Shown in pieces: positions 1 to 6,382 of a DNA stretch of 8,695 bases (position 1 is the stretch's first letter; every line of letters begins with the position of its first letter). Under the pieces are notes generated by a model that saw nothing but the letters and a program-made list of their open reading frames with translations, searched no databases and had not been told where the DNA came from. The translations under genes were made by a program, and so were the position numbers. Where the stretch lies: the NCBI GenBank assembly GCA_002372775.1, contig DFIJ01000049.1, positions 1-8,695 of the forward strand. The letters are read 5' to 3'. This stretch comes from Christensenella sp. UBA3700. Its GTDB lineage: Bacteria > Bacillota > Clostridia > Christensenellales > UBA3700.

Positions 1-45
1 GGCTCCGCCTCCGGTTTGAGAGAATTTATTATCTTTTGAAGCCAT
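1..45 (-). CDS. 5' end of an unidentified gene (partial, cut by window edge)
   Basis: Only the first 15 codons are present (MASKDNKFSQTGGGA), running off the left edge. The ATG is at 43-45 and is preceded by GGTGGTGATAAC, a good extended Shine-Dalgarno match, which is why I accept it as a real start. It begins 23 bases after the stop of the VirB4 motor gene, on the same strand and with no terminator between, so it is probably the next gene of the same operon. The start is hydrophilic and Gly-rich, with no signal peptide in the visible part. The product cannot be named; in comparable loci the following gene is often another transfer component, but that is only context. Confidence 0.6.
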   Translation of the reverse strand, partial: MASKDNKFSQTGGGA

Positions 46-68
46 GTTATCACCACCATTCTTTTAAA

Positions 69-1859
69 TTATAGTCCGCCACCTCGACCGAATGAATCTA
101 ATTCTTCTTCAGTCGCGATAACATTTATACGCATACGTCTGCTTCCACAAACAAACAAGGCTTCTCCTTGTGAATATCTCTTTATACTATCCTGTTCACT
201 CTCATTTAAATCAATTAAACGAGCTAAATCCTCAACAGCTTGTTTCTTTAATCCCATTACCAAGTAATAAGAAGCATTATCAAATATTGCTTTACCTTGA
301 GTAATTACTGATGGATCACTAAAGTCACTAGGTTGCTGTGTGATAATTATTGTTCCGGTATTATATTTACGAGAACGTCTTTGAATTTGTGCTAAGAAAT
401 CAGCACCTAAAGTATTATTACTTCCTAAAAGAACATGAGCTTCATCTACCATTAATATAGTATTAACAGTTCTATCTAAAGTTAAGCTCCACGCATATTT
501 TAATATGTTGAAGAAAAGTGCATTTCTTACATTCTCATCAGCGTTCATAACTTCACGAATATTAAATACAATAAATCTACTGTTTGTTTTAATTGTAGTG
601 TGTCCTGAGAAATAATACTTTAATTCTCTTACAAGAGGTCTTACTTTTAATTCTAATCGTTCCATAATGTCTTTTTCATGAGTTCTATCAGTCATTGACA
701 TCAAACGACCTCTGATTGTTTCATAAACATCTGCTAATGTTGGATAATCTTCAGAAGTAAATTTGCTAAAATCACTTTGATGATTAATACCAAAACGTGC
801 ATATGTTTCTTGAACTACTTCACTAAATAATGTTAATACATCATCTTCAATGTCTGGAGCATAGTATTTCATAAATGCTTTTAATGTTTGCAAAGTTCTT
901 GTTAAAATTGCAAATCCAGAACCTGAAATTTGTTCATCTTCATCACTATCAACAACTATTTCAAGTGGGTTTATCATACCGAATTCGCCACCTTTACCCA
1001 AGTTGATGAAATCTCCATTAAAGACTCTAACCATGTCTTCAAGTTCACCTTCTGGGTCAATACATACTAGTTGGTGATTATTTCTTATGTTTGCACGTAA
1101 AAGTATTTTAGCAGCAGTAGATTTACCACTACCTGATGTGCCTAAAATAATCATATTAGCATTATTTCGGTTATGTTCTTTCTTAATTTGATATAAGAAT
1201 TGGTTAAATAGAATTACACCACCGGAGAAGTCTACTCCGAATAATGTTGCCATTCCAGCATCCTTTATACTATCAAAAATGAAAGGATACATTGCTGCAA
1301 TTGTTGGAGATGGAATTGGAACTCCAATTCTATCTTCAATATCATGTTGTTTAGGGAAGATTGGAACAATTGATTTTAAAACCTTCTCTTGTTCAAATCT
1401 AAGTGGAATAGCTTTCAATTCCATTGATTCTAAATAATTCTTTAATTGCATTTTTTTGTTTTGCAATTGTTCTTGAGTATCAGCTGTTAACATTACATGC
1501 ATTTGAAAATCAAATATGTTAGATTGATTAGCAGCTATCATTTGAATGAAATATTCCAAAGATTCGTAGTCTTGACGAATTCTTTCTTGAATTGTTTTAT
1601 CATTTTCTTCTTGATATCTTTGCTTTAAATCAGCTATTTCTTTATTTAACATCTTGCTGATTACACTAAAAGGTAATGGAATATGTTTAATGATAACCTT
1701 TATCCCTGGAATACTTGTTAGTGATGATAAGTAACCTGGATCAATATATTTCGGATATGAAATAACTGTCATTATAGTTGCCCATTGATCACTAATAATA
1801 AATTCTGCTGGTTTAAATTGTAACCCCTTTGGGGCTAATTCTGCTTTTAAATTAGCCAT
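69..1859 (-). CDS. virB4: VirB4-family type IV secretion ATPase, motor-containing part
   Basis: 596 aa. VirB4 ATPases sit on the cytoplasmic side of the inner membrane and power substrate transfer and pilus/channel assembly in conjugative type IV secretion. Residues about 1-235 match the second half of the usual VirB4 N-terminal region: an opening LAPKGLQFKPAEF, then a segment around IPSPTIAAMYPF (182-193). The motor follows: Walker A GTSGSGKST (240-248), Walker B ILMVDEAH (468-475), a basic RRSRKYN stretch (494-500) and an IITQQPSD motif (505-512). No TM segment is evident. The first third of the classical N-domain is missing here and is encoded by the gene just upstream. The ATG at 1857-1859 overlaps that gene's stop by one base (TAATG), with GGTGAT about six bases before it, so translation is probably coupled. 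Full-length VirB4 proteins are around 780-850 aa; the two genes together give 780. Family very sure; whether the split is native is less sure. Confidence 0.93.
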   Translation of the reverse strand: MANLKAELAPKGLQFKPAEFIISDQWATIMTVISYPKYIDPGYLSSLTSIPGIKVIIKHIPLPFSVISKMLNKEIADLKQRYQEENDKTIQERIRQDYESLEYFIQMIAANQSNIFDFQMHVMLTADTQEQLQNKKMQLKNYLESMELKAIPLRFEQEKVLKSIVPIFPKQHDIEDRIGVPIPSPTIAAMYPFIFDSIKDAGMATLFGVDFSGGVILFNQFLYQIKKEHNRNNANMIILGTSGSGKSTAAKILLRANIRNNHQLVCIDPEGELEDMVRVFNGDFINLGKGGEFGMINPLEIVVDSDEDEQISGSGFAILTRTLQTLKAFMKYYAPDIEDDVLTLFSEVVQETYARFGINHQSDFSKFTSEDYPTLADVYETIRGRLMSMTDRTHEKDIMERLELKVRPLVRELKYYFSGHTTIKTNSRFIVFNIREVMNADENVRNALFFNILKYAWSLTLDRTVNTILMVDEAHVLLGSNNTLGADFLAQIQRRSRKYNTGTIIITQQPSDFSDPSVITQGKAIFDNASYYLVMGLKKQAVEDLARLIDLNESEQDSIKRYSQGEALFVCGSRRMRINVIATEEELDSFGRGGGL

Positions 1860-2413
1860 TATGACATCACCGTCCCAAACTTAGTGGTTTTTCCTGCATT
1901 GAAGAAATTATCGAGTAATACTCGTAAATCTTCATTGCTTACTTGTCTTGTTGCTAAACCAGCATTAGCAAAGTTATTAATTAAATTTCTAATTCGTTTT
2001 TGAATTGTTTCATCATTTTTTTCTTTAAACAATAAGTAAAACTCTGTATCTACTACATCATTTTGCATAAATTGTTCACCTTTTCGCATATCCTGCATAA
2101 TTAATTTTTTGCGCACAGGATCGGTTTCATTTTGATATGCAAGTTCCAACTGCGACATATAAACGCTTATATCAACAGGTCTATCTGCAGATATAATCCA
2201 GAACTCATAATCAATTAAGTTGTAAACAACTCTTAAATTACTAATTACTGAGTTCATCATTTCAGGTCCCATGATGAATATGTTTTTTGGCATTATTTTT
2301 ACACCAGTTACTTTTTCCTTTGTGTTCAAAAGAATGCAGTTGTTTGCTATTTCTTTAACTGGTAAGAAATCCTCAGTATATTTACTTCTTGTCTGGTTCG
2401 TCGTTGAAGGCAT
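1859..2413 (-). CDS. VirB4 N-terminal domain protein (separate gene)
   Basis: 184 aa. I read this as the N-terminal, membrane-proximal domain of a VirB4 ATPase (CagE/TrbE/VirB N-domain type) encoded on its own. The supporting features are an opening LPVKEIANNCILLNTKEKV (17-35), the MPKNIF strand (41-46), the VDTEFYLLF strand (121-129), and an end at NFFNAGKTTKFG (169-180), which is where an intact VirB4 continues into the 'IAP-GL-F' segment that opens the next gene. It contains no Walker motif and no TM helix. It overlaps the end of the PrgI-family gene by 32 bases in another frame; its ATG is preceded by AGGATGG about ten bases upstream. It ends in TAATG, shared with the start of the motor gene, so the two halves are probably made in equal amounts and assemble together. 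I would not give it a function beyond being the VirB4 partner domain. The remaining doubt is whether a sequencing or assembly indel created the split. Confidence 0.8.
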   Translation of the reverse strand: MPSTTNQTRSKYTEDFLPVKEIANNCILLNTKEKVTGVKIMPKNIFIMGPEMMNSVISNLRVVYNLIDYEFWIISADRPVDISVYMSQLELAYQNETDPVRKKLIMQDMRKGEQFMQNDVVDTEFYLLFKEKNDETIQKRIRNLINNFANAGLATRQVSNEDLRVLLDNFFNAGKTTKFGTVMS

Positions 2414-2711
2414 CTTTTACACACCATCCTTTCCATACAAATACTTGTCTATTTGTAAAAAATTCCCATATTGATTTTATAATCGTCCGAACATTGTGAT
2501 AGTTAGGTATCGGTGATACCAACAAAATTGCAACTAATGCAGGGATTAAAACAATAAACGTATCTAATGCTTCGCTCGGACCAACTACCATTAATAATAG
2601 TAATGATGTTCCTGCTCCAACTGAAAATATTATTAAATCAAGCCCGTTGAAAAGTCCAAATATCAACATAGATTTTTTGGAGTTCGCCGGTATTAAAAAT
2701 CTTCCATTCAT
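2382..2711 (-). CDS. PrgI-family (VirB3-like) type IV secretion membrane protein
   Basis: 109 aa. PrgI-family proteins are the Gram-positive counterparts of VirB3, a small inner-membrane protein that binds VirB4. The sequence fits: a short polar N-terminus (MNGRFLIPAN), two adjacent hydrophobic helices (about 20-43 and 49-68), then a cytoplasmic end with PNYHNV (69-74) and the family-typical WKGW (93-96), followed by a charged tail. The start ATG overlaps the stop of the VirB6-like gene by one base (TAATG) and has a strong GGAGG nine bases before it, still inside the upstream coding region. Its 3' end overlaps the VirB4 N-domain gene by 32 bases. The order VirB6-PrgI-VirB4 supports the call. 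Length is normal for the family. Confidence 0.87.
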   Translation of the reverse strand: MNGRFLIPANSKKSMLIFGLFNGLDLIIFSVGAGTSLLLLMVVGPSEALDTFIVLIPALVAILLVSPIPNYHNVRTIIKSIWEFFTNRQVFVWKGWCVKDAFNDEPDKK

Positions 2712-5011
2712 TATTTTTTACCTCCATCGCCAGATTTTTTGGCATTCATTTCGTTAGCAGTGGCCCTTCTATAACCCTCACTATTTCGATCAATAGAACT
2801 CTGAACTTGTCCAGCTTTAGATGCATCCGAAATACGTGTAAATCCACCTTTTGTTGGGTCATATGCATCTCTGACAACTCTGTCAGAAGAGTGTGTAATA
2901 GTTCTTTGTAATCCTTCAAACATAGCATCGGCTTCAGCGTCGCGTTCAACCGCATCACCTGTTGTAGTTGTAGCCGTACCTGCAAGAATATTGTTGTATG
3001 CGTGTTCTTGCATTTTTTTGGTAATTCCCTCAAACTCAGTAATATCAACTCTTCTTGTTGTTGCATGTCCTGTAGCGTCGACAGCAGCTACATCTATGTG
3101 ATCTAGCCCTTTGCTTCTAGCAATATTCATTTGAGATAAAATACTATTATAGCCAACACCAGCGGCAGCTCTTAAGCCACCACCTAAATCAGATCCAGCT
3201 ACTGAAACATTGTTCTTCAATGCGACTTTATCTAATTGACCGGCTAAAGCATCTTGACCTTTTTTAATGTTGTCTCTTGCTTCCATCACACGATCCATTT
3301 TTTGTCTTGTTGTTTCAATTCCTAATGATTGTTCAAATCCTGCGGCTACTCTTCCTAATCCGGTTGCACCAGCTTCCATTGCACGATCACGTTCTTGTCT
3401 TCCAACAACTGCATCGTGAGCCCCAGATTTTACTGCACCAACGATTGCACCTGGTGTTAAGCCACCTTTATCATTTTTAGCACCATTTACTGCACCACGC
3501 ACTGCTCCAGCTAGCATACTACCACCATACTGTGAAGCATTATCTCGTTTAAATTGTCTATCTGCTTGATGTGCAGCCCACCTAGCTTGTGCAAGGTTTT
3601 GTCCATTAGCTATTGCATTATTAAAGGCTTCATTGCGCAAATTCTTTCGCGTTTCACGATCTCGCCATCTATTTCCAATATTTGCAGCCTTATGAATAGC
3701 ATTGGCAGCCATGCCACCAACAGCTCCAAGGCCAGCATTAATTGCACGTCGTCCCGCAAGATCATCGCCTAATTTTTTCTTCAAATTGAAGTTGCCAGTT
3801 TCAAATTTAACACCTAAATCTTTTAATATATCAGGTAACTTCTTAGCAAAAGTTAATGCACCTAATATTAAGAATAATTCAACAAAGAATTCTCTAGACT
3901 TAATTAAGTTTTCATCTTTTAATAGAGTATTTATGAAAAATACTGCTATTTCTAAACCCGCTATTCGCGTAAATAAATCAGCATAAGTTTTTAATACTTG
4001 TGAAAACCACTTATTAAGCATTGTTTCTTTTCCATCTTTAGGTCCAATATATGAAACTATCGGAATTGGAGCTATAAGTTCATAGAATGAAAGTTTAACA
4101 CTTCGAAGTGCTATATCAATACACATTACAATTAACATGTAGCCAATGAATATTCCGACTAATGTTGTACCTATAAATGGATATTCATATTTTGCATAAA
4201 ATGTATGGGTTTCCCAGTTTCCTTCGCCACCAAGTGCCATCAAAGCTCTCAAATCATATTTGTCCCCCGTAGGATACGCTGCTTTAAATAATGTTGATCC
4301 ATAATTTGAGTCCGTTTGAAACTCTGTATCTCCTGTACCAAGTCCACAAAAAGCAGTACAAGTAGAGCCAGCCCCAGAGGCACAGCTAATATTTCCACTC
4401 ACTGTATTAACACTTATATTAGCGTCCCATCTACCATGTTCGCACAGTTTATCATCAGCGTTGTTCACTCCTCGTTGACCCGCAACTGTTTTACAATCAT
4501 CCGTACACATATATGGAGTTACAAAAAGAATCCCGACCGTATGCATAAATTCATATCCGCTTGAAACATTGGCAGTATTACCCTGTCCAAATACAAAATA
4601 TTCAATTATACCTTCTTCTAAAATTAACTGTTGCACAATTCTTGCTTGTTGGAAACCCCAAGGTGTTACAATTATTAAACCTAAAGTAATAATCATTTTT
4701 TTAAGAACATTTTGATAACCTTTTGTTTTATCAAGCATATCATCTGGATTTACAATATATGTTACAAACAAGAATATTAATCTAAATACCATTATGAGTG
4801 CTAAAAGTTGATATACTCTCCCTGCGACTTCATTTAAAGTACCTTTACCAAATATTTCCTGACGTGCTATTTTAACAATTAAATCATATAATTCAGCATC
4901 TGCAGTATATATTAATCCATCAATAAAAGTTACTAATTTTCGCAACAATATTGGCAATGTAAAACCGAAGAAATCTTCAAAAATAAAGCCGAGCATTTTA
5001 AAAAAGTCCAT
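2711..5011 (-). CDS. VirB6/TrbL-like polytopic membrane protein with long soluble tail
   Basis: 766 aa. VirB6/TrbL-type proteins form part of the inner-membrane channel of type IV secretion systems. Visible hydrophobic segments lie near residues 6-23, 64-86, 103-120, 277-301, 308-324, 343-365 and 373-390. Between the third and fourth is a large polar loop (about 123-276), predicted outside the membrane by the positive-inside rule, with six Cys (169, 173, 190, 210, 218, 222). From about 405 to the end is a roughly 360-residue soluble tail rich in Ala, Gly, Arg and Asp, with glycine-zipper-like stretches (AGLGAVGGMAANA, GGSMLAGAVRGAV) and no domain I recognise. Two in-frame ATGs exist at 5017 and 5011. 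GGAGA abuts the first but sits about seven bases before the second, so I chose 5011; using 5017 adds only two residues. It has its own promoter and starts the PrgI-VirB4 transcription unit. No close family name can be assigned beyond VirB6-like; topology and position carry the call. Confidence 0.8.
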   Translation of the reverse strand: MDFFKMLGFIFEDFFGFTLPILLRKLVTFIDGLIYTADAELYDLIVKIARQEIFGKGTLNEVAGRVYQLLALIMVFRLIFLFVTYIVNPDDMLDKTKGYQNVLKKMIITLGLIIVTPWGFQQARIVQQLILEEGIIEYFVFGQGNTANVSSGYEFMHTVGILFVTPYMCTDDCKTVAGQRGVNNADDKLCEHGRWDANISVNTVSGNISCASGAGSTCTAFCGLGTGDTEFQTDSNYGSTLFKAAYPTGDKYDLRALMALGGEGNWETHTFYAKYEYPFIGTTLVGIFIGYMLIVMCIDIALRSVKLSFYELIAPIPIVSYIGPKDGKETMLNKWFSQVLKTYADLFTRIAGLEIAVFFINTLLKDENLIKSREFFVELFLILGALTFAKKLPDILKDLGVKFETGNFNLKKKLGDDLAGRRAINAGLGAVGGMAANAIHKAANIGNRWRDRETRKNLRNEAFNNAIANGQNLAQARWAAHQADRQFKRDNASQYGGSMLAGAVRGAVNGAKNDKGGLTPGAIVGAVKSGAHDAVVGRQERDRAMEAGATGLGRVAAGFEQSLGIETTRQKMDRVMEARDNIKKGQDALAGQLDKVALKNNVSVAGSDLGGGLRAAAGVGYNSILSQMNIARSKGLDHIDVAAVDATGHATTRRVDITEFEGITKKMQEHAYNNILAGTATTTTGDAVERDAEADAMFEGLQRTITHSSDRVVRDAYDPTKGGFTRISDASKAGQVQSSIDRNSEGYRRATANEMNAKKSGDGGKK

Positions 5012-5061
5012 ATGCATTCTCCATCTATTCTATTATTTTTTGCTATTTTTATATATATTAT

Positions 5062-5090
5062 ATTATAACATACTTTACAACATAATTGTA
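5062..5090 (-). promoter_or_regulatory. Extended -10 promoter of the VirB6-PrgI-VirB4 unit
   Basis: On the minus strand TG-T-TATAAT is a perfect extended -10 element (TATAAT at 5062-5067, TG at 5069-5070). The hexamer 17 bases upstream (5085-5090, TACAAT) is a poor -35, which extended -10 promoters tolerate. Transcription should start near 5055, giving a very AT-rich leader of about 44 bases before the ATG at 5011. It lies directly downstream of an intrinsic terminator, so it would be the main source of type IV secretion mRNA. Predicted from sequence only. Confidence 0.55.
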
Positions 5091-5103
5091 TCTATTTTGC
5101 AAC

Positions 5104-5127
5104 AAAAAAAGCAATAAAATTGCTTTT
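5104..5127 (-). terminator. Intrinsic terminator after the 156-aa pilin-like gene
   Basis: Read on the minus strand, AAAAGCAA and TTGCTTTT pair as an 8-9 bp stem (5107-5127) and run into a tract of seven T. The stem has few G-C pairs, so it may be leaky. It begins at the stop codon of the 156-aa gene and separates it from the VirB6-like gene. Confidence 0.68.
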
Positions 5128-5596
5128 AATTAAAAACGTATATTTTTTCTGTCTCACCATAAATAGGAACTTTAATAAGTTCAATTAATGGCAAATCAAT
5201 TCTCATATATGAAATAACTCCATAAGTCACATATTGTGTCTTAGTTTTTCCGGTTTCATCCTTGTAAGTTGTTTTATCCATCTCATATATGCAAATGCCT
5301 GATGGTGCCCATGAAGCACTTTTATCACTACCTTTAGCATTTTTTCTTGTAGGGCAATTAGAAGTTTTGATTGGGGCAGTATTATATCCCATTCCTGATA
5401 AATATCTTGCGATGGCAGTTTCTGTTGGGCTACCAGCACCAGCATACCCAGAATAATTTTCAATAATGGCAAGTACACCTTTACTTACACGATATGCTTT
5501 TGAATAACTAACTGAAGCCATTAAAAAACCAAAAGCAACAAGTAAAAAAACAATTACCATATTATACACATATGCGCCACCAACAGCTTGTTTCAT
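5126..5596 (-). CDS. Pilin/pseudopilin-like single-TM protein, paralogue of the 150-aa protein
   Basis: 156 aa from the chosen start. The N-terminus MKQAVGGAYVYN leads into one long hydrophobic helix (about 10-29), then a SYSKAYRV segment (30-37) and a polar, probably extracytoplasmic domain with two Cys (81 and 102). A mature domain behind one N-terminal helix is the layout of type IVb pilins, TadE-like minor pilins and pseudopilins. It is clearly homologous to the 150-aa neighbour: YSKA[FY]RV, the G-Y near 70, CPT at the first Cys, CIY at the second, and a shared end around GETEKIY / GETKVLY. The reading frame is open 32 codons further up (to 5692), but that extension overlaps the previous gene and runs through its terminator and a promoter. 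The ATG at 5594-5596 has GAGAGTGG upstream and gives an N-terminus matching both sister proteins. Exact role unknown; minor pilin or filament-tip subunit is the best guess from context. Confidence 0.75.
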   Translation of the reverse strand: MKQAVGGAYVYNMVIVFLLVAFGFLMASVSYSKAYRVSKGVLAIIENYSGYAGAGSPTETAIARYLSGMGYNTAPIKTSNCPTRKNAKGSDKSASWAPSGICIYEMDKTTYKDETGKTKTQYVTYGVISYMRIDLPLIELIKVPIYGETEKIYVFN

Positions 5597-5621
5597 ATAA
5601 CCACTCTCTATCTTTAAGAAT

Positions 5622-5650
5622 ATTATACACAAAAAAAACAGTTTATTCAA
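5622..5650 (-). promoter_or_regulatory. Promoter of the 156-aa pilin-like gene
   Basis: Minus-strand TTGAAT (5645-5650), an exact 17-base spacer, then TATAAT (5622-5627): four of six -35 matches and a perfect -10 at ideal spacing. Predicted start of transcription is near 5615, about 19 bases before the ATG at 5596. The -35 lies in the loop and stem of the preceding terminator, so the two signals share DNA. Confidence 0.6.
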
Positions 5651-5657
5651 CTGTTTT
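5631..5657 (-). terminator. Intrinsic terminator after the 150-aa pilin-like gene
   Basis: On the minus strand AAAACAGTT and AACTGTTTT form a 9 bp stem with a five-base loop (5635-5657), followed by a run of T continuing to 5631 (eight T in all, counting the stem end). The stop codon of the 150-aa gene falls in the loop. The stem is A-T rich, so termination may be partial. Confidence 0.68.
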
Positions 5658-6095
5658 CCAACTATCTCCCGAATAAAGAACTTTTGTTTCACCTGTTACT
5701 GGTATCAACAAATGACTGCCAATGAATGGAATATCAAAATACATGAAAGAAACAACTTTGTAGTATTTTTCCCCACTACTTTTTTTATAAATACAATATA
5801 AATATCCTGGATATTGACTTGTTTCTAAGTCAAAACCAGCAAATTTATTTGTAGGACAATATGATAAATACTTTGAACGATCTATTGTTTTATATCCAAT
5901 ATCTCCTAAAGTTTTATCAATATTAGTCTTTGTTATACTATTATATCCATTTTGTTTTTCAATGGCATCAATTATTCGATTTTTAACTCGGAATGCTTTG
6001 CTATATGCGATTGATCCTGCCAAAAGCACGATTATAATTGCAATAATAGATAGCATTATTCCCATTAAACCGGCTTGTCCAGTTGCATCAGACAT
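5643..6095 (-). CDS. Pilin/pseudopilin-like single-TM protein (150 aa)
   Basis: 150 aa. The N-terminus MSDATGQAGLMG is followed by a hydrophobic helix (about 9-29), SIAYSKAFRVKNRIIDAIE (28-46) and a polar domain with two Cys (80 and 101). The helix continuing into an amphipathic segment is typical of pilins and TadE-like pseudopilins, where it packs in the filament core. It is a paralogue of the 156-aa protein encoded next, with the same Cys spacing of 21 residues. A prepilin-peptidase-type site would be after Gly6 (ATG|QAG), leaving a six-residue leader; this is inference, as there is no Glu at the classical +5. The ATG at 6093-6095 has AAAGGAGTGA in good position, 16 bases after the 80-aa pilin-like gene, and both are read from the promoter at 6383-6410. 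An intrinsic terminator follows at once. Unrecognised family; secreted single-TM filament-type subunit is the supported description. Confidence 0.75.
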   Translation of the reverse strand: MSDATGQAGLMGIMLSIIAIIIVLLAGSIAYSKAFRVKNRIIDAIEKQNGYNSITKTNIDKTLGDIGYKTIDRSKYLSYCPTNKFAGFDLETSQYPGYLYCIYKKSSGEKYYKVVSFMYFDIPFIGSHLLIPVTGETKVLYSGDSWKTVE

Positions 6096-6111
6096 AAGCT
6101 CACTCCTTTAA

Positions 6112-6354
6112 TTACTTACATTTTTTATTAGCTGCGTCATAATAACGGTCTACTGTTACTACTGTCTTGCTACCAGATGCAGTATATTGATAACATTGGC
6201 CGCTTTCCCAAGTACCACCATATGATGAACAACATCCTTTTTGAGCACTACCACCTAATAATTGTGGAATTAAAATTGCTCCTGCTGCTGCAACTAAACC
6301 AATTAAAACGATTGTAATAACTGTCATGTTTGCTTCTCCAGCTGCTTCTTTCAT
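6112..6354 (-). CDS. Small Flp/type IVb pilin-like protein, probable major pilin
   Basis: 80 aa. A short leader-like start (MKEAAGEANM) and one hydrophobic helix (about 11-34) ending in PQLLGG are followed by a small Cys-rich domain of about 45 residues (Cys 41, 42, 54, 79), which could form two disulfides. Size and layout match Flp-type pilins of Tad systems, which are among the smallest known pilins, but the Cys-rich mature domain is unlike typical Flp. Like its two neighbours it has Gly at position 6 and Ala at 8, a candidate cleavage site (AAG|EAN). It is first after the TadC-like gene, has the best promoter in the window (TTGAAA-16-TGATATAAT) and a very strong ribosome site (GGGTGGTGAT before ATG at 6354), which fits an abundantly made subunit. 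Function is inferred from layout and neighbours; no enzyme or binding motif is visible. Confidence 0.75.
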   Translation of the reverse strand: MKEAAGEANMTVITIVLIGLVAAAGAILIPQLLGGSAQKGCCSSYGGTWESGQCYQYTASGSKTVVTVDRYYDAANKKCK

Positions 6355-6382
6355 TTAATCACCACCCTACTTTTCTAAAATA

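Noticed and set aside
1857..1861. VirB4 split as a frameshift pseudogene
   Set aside because: Both halves are intact, the second has its own ribosome site and overlapping ATG, and the same TAATG junction is used by other coupled pairs here. An assembly indel remains possible and is noted as a check.
2271..2474. Plus-strand open frame of 67 codons
   Set aside because: It lies opposite the VirB4-N and PrgI genes, with no ribosome site or recognisable product; a shadow of the minus-strand coding.
2746..3066. Minus-strand open frame of 106 codons inside the VirB6-like tail
   Set aside because: Alternative frame of a gene whose main frame is continuous and matches the family; Gln/Leu-rich composition is typical of an out-of-frame reading.
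3277..4564. Several plus-strand open frames of 67-94 codons opposite the VirB6-like gene
   Set aside because: Low-complexity antisense translations of the Ala/Gly/Arg-rich tail and the Cys loop; no start signals and no consistent family features.
5227..5478. Minus-strand open frame of 83 codons inside the 156-aa gene
   Set aside because: Alternative frame of a supported gene, without its own ribosome site.
5597..5692. N-terminal extension of the 156-aa gene that looks like a signal peptide
   Set aside because: It overlaps the previous gene and is made of a terminator hairpin, T-tract and a consensus promoter; a good ribosome site and conserved leader motif support the internal ATG.
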